DNA of 64,000 nucleotides from assembly GCA_025463675.1 (NCBI GenBank), contig JAODAX010000029.1, forward strand, positions 91,216 through 155,215, read 5' to 3'. The DNA is from Naasia sp. (lineage in GTDB: Bacteria > Actinomycetota > Actinomycetes > Actinomycetales > Microbacteriaceae). Both the position numbers and the translations under genes were made by a program. The notes under the pieces are model-generated. The model was given only the letters and a program-made list of their open reading frames with translations. It was not told where the DNA came from and did not search any database. Positions 57,641 through 64,000 of the stretch are shown one piece after another. The stretch's first letter is position 1, and each line of letters opens with the position of its first letter.

Positions 57641-59086
57641 ATGGGACCCGTCGTACGCCCTTGGCCCGCCCTCTGGTCGCTGCTCATCGGGTTCTTCATG
57701 ATCCTGATCGACACCACCATCGTGTCGGTCGCCAACCCGGCCATCCTCACCGGCCTGGACACCGACATCACCTCGGTCATCTGGGTGACGAGCGCGTACC
57801 TGCTCGCCTACGCCGTGCCGCTGCTCGTCACCGGCCGCCTTGGCGACCGCTACGGGCCCAAGAACCTGTACCTCGCCGGGCTCACCGTCTTCACCCTCGC
57901 CTCCCTCGCCTGCGGCCTGGCGGGCGGCATCGAGCTCCTCGTCGCCGCGCGGGTCGTGCAGGGACTCGGCGCCGCGCTGATGACGCCGCAGACGATGGCG
58001 GTCATCACCCGCATCTTCCCGCGCGACCGCCGAGGCGCGGCGAACGGCGTGTGGGGCGCCACCGCGGGCCTCGCCACGCTCGTCGGCCCGATCCTCGGCG
58101 GCGTCCTCGTCGACGGCTTCGGCTGGGAGTGGATCTTCTTCATCAACGTCCCGATCGGCGCAGTCGCGTTCTACTTCGTGTGGCGCAACGTGCCGAAGCT
58201 GGCCACCAACGGTCACCGGTTCGACATCCTGGGCGTCGTGCTGAGCGGGATCGGCCTGTTCCTGCTCGTCTTCGGCATCCAGGAGGGCGAGAACTACGAC
58301 TGGGGCACGATCGCCGGGCCGATCTCGGTGTGGTCGCTGATCGTCGCGGGGATCGTGATGCTCGCGCTGTTCCTCGTCTGGCAGCGCGTCCAGAAGGGCG
58401 AGCCCCTGCTCCCGCTCGAGCTCTTCCGGGACCGCAACTTCTCGCTCGGCAATGCCGGCATCACCACCGTCGGCTTCGCGGTCACCAGCATGTCGCTGCC
58501 GCTGGTGTTCTACTTCCAGACCGTCCGCGGCCTCACCCCCACCCAGTCCGCGCTGATGCTCGTGCCCATGGCCGTCGTCGCCGGCGTGCTCTCGCCCGTC
58601 GTGGGCACGGTGACCGACCGGGTGAACGCGCGCAGCATCGCGGTGGCGGGGCTCCTGCTCCTCGCACTCGCCCTCGTGCTCTACTGGCTGCTGCTCGACC
58701 CGGTGACGCCGATCTGGCTGCTGCTCGTGCCGAGCGCCGTCATGGGCTTCGCCAACGCGGGCGTCTGGGGACCGATCTCGAACGCGACCATCCGCAACCT
58801 GCCGCCGCACTCGGCCGGCGCCGGCTCCGGTGTCTTCAACACCACCCGGCAGATCGGCGCCGTCCTCGGCAGCGCCGCCATCGCGGTGCTGATGGAGTCG
58901 CGCCTGACCGCGGAGCTCCCGGCGGCGGAGGGCGGCGGCTCGTCCGCCGAGTTCGGCAGCGGCCGGCTCCCGGAGTTCCTGCAGGAGGGGTTCGCGACCG
59001 CCATGGGGCAGTCGCTGCTCCTCCCGGCGGCGGCCGCGATCGCGGGCGCGATCGTCGTCGCGTTCTTCGCCAAGCCGACGCCGTGA
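57641..59086 (+). CDS. MFS multidrug efflux transporter (DHA2, EmrB/QacA type)
   Basis: A 481-residue transporter with 14 predicted hydrophobic segments. Motifs: DTTIVSVANPAI near residue 23, the DHA motif GRLGDRYGPKNLYLAG near 66, RVVQGLGAALMTPQTMAVI and GPILGGVLVDGFGWEWIFFI. The ATG at 57641 has AAGGAAG upstream, 20 nt after the PadR gene. It probably exports toxic compounds under PadR control; the substrate is unknown. Confidence 0.9.
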   Translation: MGPVVRPWPALWSLLIGFFMILIDTTIVSVANPAILTGLDTDITSVIWVTSAYLLAYAVPLLVTGRLGDRYGPKNLYLAGLTVFTLASLACGLAGGIELLVAARVVQGLGAALMTPQTMAVITRIFPRDRRGAANGVWGATAGLATLVGPILGGVLVDGFGWEWIFFINVPIGAVAFYFVWRNVPKLATNGHRFDILGVVLSGIGLFLLVFGIQEGENYDWGTIAGPISVWSLIVAGIVMLALFLVWQRVQKGEPLLPLELFRDRNFSLGNAGITTVGFAVTSMSLPLVFYFQTVRGLTPTQSALMLVPMAVVAGVLSPVVGTVTDRVNARSIAVAGLLLLALALVLYWLLLDPVTPIWLLLVPSAVMGFANAGVWGPISNATIRNLPPHSAGAGSGVFNTTRQIGAVLGSAAIAVLMESRLTAELPAAEGGGSSAEFGSGRLPEFLQEGFATAMGQSLLLPAAAAIAGAIVVAFFAKPTP

Positions 59087-59177
59087 GGCTTGAGCGCCGC
59101 CCCGGCAACCGCGTCGACGGACGCCGTCACGGCCCCGGCGGCAACCGACTGACGCCACCGCAGCGTCAGGCAGCGCT

Positions 59178-59238
59178 GCCGAGTTGCCTCCTGGTGCTGG
59201 TTAGTGGGCCGATCACCAGCACCGACAAGCAACTCGGC
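59178..59238. terminator. Long hairpin between convergent MFS and purL genes
   Basis: GCCGAGTTGC (59178-59187) pairs with GCAACTCGGC (59229-59238), and GGTGCTGGT (59193-59201) pairs with ACCAGCACC (59215-59223), separated by matched 5-nt internal loops. It can terminate transcription from both directions. The symmetric build also resembles a repetitive extragenic palindrome, though there is no second copy in this window. Confidence 0.7.
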
Positions 59239-59254
59239 GACGCCGACAGTAGCG

Positions 59255-61570
59255 TCAGGCGAAGTAGCGGGGGAGCGTCTCCGCGGAGGCGGCGCGCAGC
59301 TCGGCGAGCGGCAGCGTGAACAGGTCCTGCACCTCGAGCGCCGGGTCGGCGTCCGGGGCACCATCCGTCACGCCGATGCGCAGGGCCGGGTAGCCGCGGC
59401 CGGCACACAGCCCGAGGAAGCGCACGTCTTCGTCGCGCGGCACCGACACGAGCACCCGCCCGGTCGATTCGCTGAACAGGGCGGTGGCGCCGTCGATGCC
59501 GTCCCGCTCGCACAGTTCGCCGAGCCAGAGCCGCGCACCGACGCCGAAGCGGAGCGACGCCTCCGCAACCGCCTGCGCGAGTCCGCCGTCGGCCAGGTCG
59601 TGCGCGGACGACAGCAGCGACTCGCCCGCCGCGGCGTGCAGCAGTTCCGCGAGCCGCTTCTCGCCGCCTAAGTCGACCACCGGCGGTCGGCCGCCGAGGT
59701 GCTCGTGGATGGTGCCCGCCCACGCGGAGCCGTCCAGCTCGAGCGCCGTCGTGCCGAGCAGGTAGAGGTTGTGGCCCTCGTCCTGCCAGCCGGACGGCAC
59801 CCGCGCGGCGACGTCCTGGATGATGCCGAGGACGCCGACCACCGGGGTGGGGTGGATCGGCTGGTCGCCGGTCTGGTTGTAGAACGAGACGTTGCCGCCC
59901 GTGACGGGGATGCCGAGCTCGAGGCAGCCGTCCGCGAGGCCCTCGACGGCCTTCGAGAACTGCCACATCACCTCGGGGTTCTCGGGGCTGCCGAAGTTGA
60001 GGCAGTCGGAGACGGCGGCGGGCACAGCCCCGGTGACGGCCACGTTGCGGTACGCCTCGGCGAGGGCCAGCTGCGCTCCCCGGTACGGGTCGAGGTGGCA
60101 GAACCGGCCGTTCGCGTCGGTGGCCACCGCGAAGCCGAGCCCGGACTCCTCGTCGACGCGGATCATGCCGGCGTCGTCGGGAAAGCCGAGCGCGGTGTTG
60201 CCGAGCACGTAGCGGTCGTACTGGTCGGTGATCCAGCCCTTGTCGGCGAGATTGGGGCTCGCGACGAGGCGGACGAGCTGATCGCGCAGCTCGGCACCGT
60301 CGGTGGGGCGCGGCAGGCGCTCGGCGCCGTCTGCGTTGAGGGCGTCGATCCAGCTGGGGTAGGCGATGGGACGCTCGTAGACCGGGCCGTCGACCGCGAC
60401 CGTGCGCGGGTCGACGTCGACGATGGTCTCGCCGCGCCAGGTGATGACGAGCCGGCCGGTGTCGGTGACCTCGCCCAGCACGCTCGTCTCGACGTCCCAC
60501 TTCTCGGTGACGGCGAGGAAACCGGCGAGCTTCTCCGGCGCGACGACCGCCATCATCCGCTCCTGGCTCTCCGACATGAGGATCTCCTCGGCGGTGAGCG
60601 AGGGGTCGCGCAGCAGCACCTTGTCGAGGTCGATCGCCATGCCGCCGTCGCCGTTGCTCGCGAGTTCGCTCGTCGCGCAGCTGATGCCCGCGGCACCCAG
60701 ATCCTGGATGCCCTCGACGAGGTCGCCGCGGTACAGCTCGAGGCAGCACTCGATGAGCACCTTCTCGGCGAACGGGTCGCCCACCTGTACCGCGGGGCGC
60801 TTCGTCGGGCCGCCCGCGCTGAAGGTGTCAGAGGCGAGGATCGAGGCCCCGCCGATGCCGTCGCCGCCGGTTCGGGCGCCGAACAGCACCACCTTGTTGC
60901 CCACGCCGCGTGCGTTGGCCAGATGCAGGTCCTCGTGACGCAGCACGCCCACCGCGAGGGCGTTGACGAGCGGGTTGGCCTGGTAGACGGAGTCGAAGAC
61001 CGTCTCGCCGCCGATGTTCGGCAGGCCCAGGCAGTTGCCGTAGAAGCTGATGCCGCCGACGACGCCGTGCACGACGCGCGCCGTGTCGGGGTCGTCGATG
61101 GCGCCGAAGCGGAGCGCGTCCATCACGGCGACCGGGCGGGCGCCCATCGAGATGATGTCGCGGACGATGCCGCCGACGCCGGTGGCGGCACCCTGGAACG
61201 GCTCGATGTAGCTGGGGTGGTTGTGGCTCTCGATCTTGAAGGTGACCGCCCAGCCCTCGCCGACGTCGACGACGCCCGCGTTCTCGCCGATGCCCACCAT
61301 CAGGCGCTCGCGCATCTCGTCCGACACCTTCTGGCCGAACTGGCGCAGCCACACCTTGCTGCTCTTGTATGAGCAGTGCTCGCTCCACATCACCGAGTAC
61401 ATCGCGAGCTCGCCGCTGGTCGGGCGGCGGCCGAGGATCTCGCGGATCTGCGCGTACTCGTCCGGCTTCAGGCCGAGCGCCGCGTACGGCTGCTCCCGCT
61501 CGGGCGTCTGACCTGCCCGTTCCACGGTGTCGACGACGGGAATGGGGGCCTGCAGCGAGGTCTCGGGCAC
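59255..61570 (-). CDS. purL: Phosphoribosylformylglycinamidine synthase, PurL subunit
   Basis: ATP-dependent synthase subunit converting FGAR to FGAM, working with PurQ (glutaminase) and PurS. The 771-residue small-type PurL has [15 protein letters not shown] near residue 58, [20 protein letters not shown] near 113, and the duplicated AIRS-like halves ([29 protein letters not shown]). GTG 61570. The partner genes purQ and purS lie 1 kb away on the same strand, separated by two plus-strand genes. Confidence 0.96.
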   Translation of the reverse strand: MPETSLQAPIPVVDTVERAGQTPEREQPYAALGLKPDEYAQIREILGRRPTSGELAMYSVMWSEHCSYKSSKVWLRQFGQKVSDEMRERLMVGIGENAGVVDVGEGWAVTFKIESHNHPSYIEPFQGAATGVGGIVRDIISMGARPVAVMDALRFGAIDDPDTARVVHGVVGGISFYGNCLGLPNIGGETVFDSVYQANPLVNALAVGVLRHEDLHLANARGVGNKVVLFGARTGGDGIGGASILASDTFSAGGPTKRPAVQVGDPFAEKVLIECCLELYRGDLVEGIQDLGAAGISCATSELASNGDGGMAIDLDKVLLRDPSLTAEEILMSESQERMMAVVAPEKLAGFLAVTEKWDVETSVLGEVTDTGRLVITWRGETIVDVDPRTVAVDGPVYERPIAYPSWIDALNADGAERLPRPTDGAELRDQLVRLVASPNLADKGWITDQYDRYVLGNTALGFPDDAGMIRVDEESGLGFAVATDANGRFCHLDPYRGAQLALAEAYRNVAVTGAVPAAVSDCLNFGSPENPEVMWQFSKAVEGLADGCLELGIPVTGGNVSFYNQTGDQPIHPTPVVGVLGIIQDVAARVPSGWQDEGHNLYLLGTTALELDGSAWAGTIHEHLGGRPPVVDLGGEKRLAELLHAAAGESLLSSAHDLADGGLAQAVAEASLRFGVGARLWLGELCERDGIDGATALFSESTGRVLVSVPRDEDVRFLGLCAGRGYPALRIGVTDGAPDADPALEVQDLFTLPLAELRAASAETLPRYFA

Positions 61571-61647
61571 GAAGAGGGGCTCCTTGATCCGGGGGACCCG
61601 ACGAGTCTACGGTTCCCTCCGCTCCGGCTCGGCGCTACCGTGGGTGC

Positions 61648-61854
61648 ATGGATCAGGGCCGCGGTCCGCAGGCGGTCGAAGCGTTCCTCGACAGGCTCTC
61701 GGACGAGCGACGCCGGGTCGAGTTCGGCGAGCTGCTGGAGCTCTCCGGCCGCGTCACCGGCGAGCAGCCGGAGCTCCGGGGGCCGTCGATCGTCGGCTTC
61801 GGCGCCCCCCACGGCACAGCCCCTCTGCAGGTTGTCGTCTTGCGTAAACAATAG
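61648..61854 (+). CDS. Truncated DUF1801-like protein (possible remnant)
   Basis: A 68-residue reading frame. Residues 10-52 (VEAFLDRLSDERRRVEFGEL, then LLELSGRVTGEQPELRGPSIVGFGA) resemble the N-terminal part of DUF1801 (YdhG-like) domains, where WGPSIVGFG is a hallmark. The family normally continues for about 70 more residues; here the frame ends PHGTAPLQVVVLRKQ just before the padR promoter. ATG 61648 is 6 nt after TACCGT (61636-61641), so it may still be expressed. It may be a pseudogene. Confidence 0.55.
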   Translation: MDQGRGPQAVEAFLDRLSDERRRVEFGELLELSGRVTGEQPELRGPSIVGFGAPHGTAPLQVVVLRKQ

Positions 61855-61879
61855 TCAGCGATATATCGTTACGTATCGC
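61840..61879 (+). promoter_or_regulatory. Promoter and palindrome before the second PadR gene
   Basis: GCGATA (61858-61863) and TATCGC (61874-61879) form an inverted repeat with 10-nt spacer, in an AT-rich island. TTGCGT (61840-61845) and TATATC (61862-61867) are a possible -35/-10 pair, so the palindrome covers the -10. Autoregulation by the downstream PadR is likely. Confidence 0.6.
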
Positions 61880-61931
61880 GAGGAGGCGCCTCGCCCGGCC
61901 GGAAGGCCGGCTCCACGTCCGGAGGTGTCGC

Positions 61932-62561
61932 ATGTTCGACTCCCACTCCTTCTTCCCGGGGCGCCGCGGTGCACATCCGCGGCGCAGCCCGGAAGGCCAC
62001 GATCACCGCTTCGGCACGGGCTTCCGGCCCGGACCCGACGGCGCCGGTCCATTCGGCCCCGGCTTCGGGCCCGGCCCCCGCGGCGGCTTCGGACCGGGGT
62101 TGGGTCCTCGTGGCCGCTCCCGGGCGCGTCGCGGCGATGTCCGCCTCGTCCTGATCTCGATCCTCGGCGACGCGCCCGCCAAGGGCTACGGACTGATCCG
62201 CGCCATCGCGGAGCGCACCGAGGGTCGCTGGCGGCCGAGCCCCGGCTCGGTGTACCCGACCCTGCAGCAGCTCGTGGACGAGGGGCTCGTCGAGGGCAGC
62301 GGGTCCGGTCGCGGCGACACCTACTCGCTCACCGACGAGGGCAGGAGGCTGCTCGCCGACAGCGCCGACCAGATCGCCGCCGCCTGGGGCGGCCTGCCCG
62401 GCAGCGGTGAGCAGCCGGACGATCCCCTGTGGTCCAGCTTTCTGAAGCTCGCCGGCGCGGTGCGCCAGCTGAGCGGCGAGGCGACCCCCGAGCAGCGCGC
62501 CGCCGCGGTGGAGGAACTCGACCGGGTCCGCAAGAGCCTCTACGGCATGCTCGCGGAGTAG
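61932..62561 (+). CDS. PadR family regulator with Gly/Pro-rich N-terminus
   Basis: A 209-residue protein. Residues 1-65 are a disordered Gly/Pro/Arg/Phe-rich extension (FGPGFGPGPRGGFGPGLGP). The winged helix follows (RLVLISILGDAPAKGYGLIR, GRWRPSPGSVYPTLQQLVDE, YSLTDEGRRLLAD) and a helical C-terminus. The architecture matches PadR proteins with low-complexity N-termini common in Actinobacteria. ATG 61932 follows GGAGGTG. No target gene is adjacent in the same direction. Confidence 0.88.
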   Translation: MFDSHSFFPGRRGAHPRRSPEGHDHRFGTGFRPGPDGAGPFGPGFGPGPRGGFGPGLGPRGRSRARRGDVRLVLISILGDAPAKGYGLIRAIAERTEGRWRPSPGSVYPTLQQLVDEGLVEGSGSGRGDTYSLTDEGRRLLADSADQIAAAWGGLPGSGEQPDDPLWSSFLKLAGAVRQLSGEATPEQRAAAVEELDRVRKSLYGMLAE

Positions 62562-62590
62562 CCGGTAGCCGCGGTCTCAGTAGCGCGGGC

Positions 62591-63282
<692 letters not shown>

Positions 63283-63286
<4 letters not shown>

Positions 63287-63543
63287 CGGGCCGCCTCCTC
63301 CTGCACGCGGATGCCGACGACGTCCTCGATCACCGAGTTCGACAGCAGGCTCGCGGCGATGCCGCGCACCTCGTCCAGCACGGCATCATCCACAGCGCCG
63401 TCGACGGTGAGCTCGAAGCGCTTGCCGATCCGAACTCCGCTGAAGCGGGAGGAGCCGAGCCGCGCGAGGGCGCCGGCGACAGCCTTCCCCTGCGGGTCGA
63501 GGAGCTCGGCCTTCGGCATGACGTCGACGACGATGGTGGGCAC
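63283..63543 (-). CDS. purS: Phosphoribosylformylglycinamidine synthase subunit PurS
   Basis: Small bridging subunit of the PurSQL complex. The 86-residue protein starts [20 protein letters not shown], with [12 protein letters not shown] and [13 protein letters not shown], matching PurS in length and sequence. GTG 63543 is chosen from homology; AAGGG lies about 12 nt upstream. The open frame upstream is not conserved. Confidence 0.94.
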
Positions 63544-63599
63544 GGGGCCGCCCTTCTTTCCGTTCGGGGATGCGCCCGATTCTACCGCCACGCCACCGG

Positions 63600-64000
63600 T
63601 CAGGGCCGGGCGACGGTCACGCGCACCAGGTTCGCCCACGGGTCCGTCAGGCGCACCTCCGCGCCGTCGTCCTGCACCGGCACGGAGCGGGCGGTGAGCC
63701 GCTCCCGCAGTGCGCCGAGGTCGTCCGCAGTCGGCACGCGCACCGACACCTCGCCGAGGCCGAGCGTCGGCGTGCGCGGGCCAGCGCCAGCGCTCTCCCA
63801 CGTGTTCATGCCGAGGTGGTGGTGGTAGCCGCCCGCGGACACGAACAGCGCCTGATCGCCGAACTCCGCGGTCACCTCGAAGCCGAGCGTGTCGACGTAG
63901 AAGGTGCGGGCGGTGCCGATGTCGCCCACCTTGAGGTGAACATGGCCCACGGAGGTGTCGCCGGCGACCCCTCGCTCGGCGCCCTCCTCGGTGAGATTCT
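63600..64000 (-). CDS. VOC family protein, C-terminal domain (runs off window)
   Basis: At least 133 residues of a vicinal-oxygen-chelate (glyoxalase/dioxygenase fold) protein. The visible domain begins SVGHVHLKVGDIGTARTFYV and has LGFEVTAEFGDQALFVSAGG, YHHHLGMNTWES and ends NLVRVTVARP. The frame continues upstream without a stop (EEGAERGVAGDTS), so this is probably the second domain of a two-domain protein whose 5' part lies beyond 64000. His in HVHLKV and the HHH segment may bind metal. Confidence 0.85.
   Translation of the reverse strand, partial: NLTEEGAERGVAGDTSVGHVHLKVGDIGTARTFYVDTLGFEVTAEFGDQALFVSAGGYHHHLGMNTWESAGAGPRTPTLGLGEVSVRVPTADDLGALRERLTARSVPVQDDGAEVRLTDPWANLVRVTVARP

Overview
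The window is a chromosomal segment of a high-GC (about 70 percent) actinobacterium. Gene content points to the family Microbacteriaceae: a decaprenoxanthin-type C50 carotenoid cluster, a PurSQL-type purine pathway, a ClpB without its N-terminal domain, a DnaJ without a zinc finger, and HspR/HAIR heat-shock control. Genus cannot be fixed from sequence alone. It is almost entirely housekeeping DNA. I see no phage, insertion sequence, integron, CRISPR array or rRNA, and one tRNA. The murJ/DUF6049/pcnA and rpsF-ssb-rpsR-rplI-dnaB blocks are usually origin-proximal in Actinobacteria, and a perfect TTGTCCACA DnaA-box sequence lies before dnaB.

Layout. 1-4.2 kb: cell-wall flippase murJ (partial), DUF6049 and divergent pcnA. 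4.2-8 kb: replication/ribosome operon rpsF-ssb-rpsR-rplI, a strong terminator, then dnaB. 8-12.3 kb: two small membrane proteins, purB, a WxG-like mini-protein coupled to a serine hydrolase, and a PF04020-type membrane protein. 12.3-16.8 kb: aminotransferase plus E1alpha-E1beta-E2 of a 2-oxoacid dehydrogenase. 16.8-21.3 kb: zinc block, with Zur operator, znuA-znuC-znuB-zur, then the cysteine-poor ribosomal proteins L28, L33 and S14 and an HU protein. 21.3-27 kb: CopD-type membrane protein, Pif1-like helicase, small membrane proteins, tRNA-Gly(CCC). 27-33.7 kb: dcd, a broken BLUF photoreceptor gene, idi, and crtE-crtB-crtI-crtYe-crtYf-crtEb. 33.7-42.7 kb: UMF1-type transporter, dnaK-grpE-dnaJ-hspR, a DUF817 remnant, clpS-DUF2017, clpB; HAIR operators sit before dnaK and clpB. 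42.8-54 kb: alcohol dehydrogenase, cupin/threonine aldolase, DUF6421, Fpg/Nei glycosylase, AEC transporter, xthA, pyrE, a septum-formation-domain protein, HAD phosphatase, an orphan DNA methyltransferase and a quinone reductase. 54-64 kb: SpoU methyltransferase, purA, GNAT, chorismate mutase, PadR/MFS pair, purL, a DUF1801 remnant, a second PadR, purQ-purS and a truncated VOC protein.

Genes are packed tightly. Most operon neighbours overlap by an NTGA start/stop (murJ/DUF6049, znuA-C-B-zur, the whole crt operon, clpS-DUF2017, pyrE and its neighbour, purS-purQ), which implies translational coupling. Many first genes carry a TAnnnT -10 element only 6-8 nt before the start codon and no Shine-Dalgarno, the signature of leaderless mRNA.

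The most interesting material lies in the gaps. Three decayed genes are readable only by joining frames: BLUF, DUF817 and DUF1801. Others are a WxG-like 60-residue protein fused by overlap to an alpha/beta hydrolase, an 8-codon leaderless upstream ORF coupled to a transporter, and several palindromic operator-like elements with no assigned regulator. I found no convincing wholly new defence or biosynthetic system. The WxG/hydrolase pair is the closest candidate.
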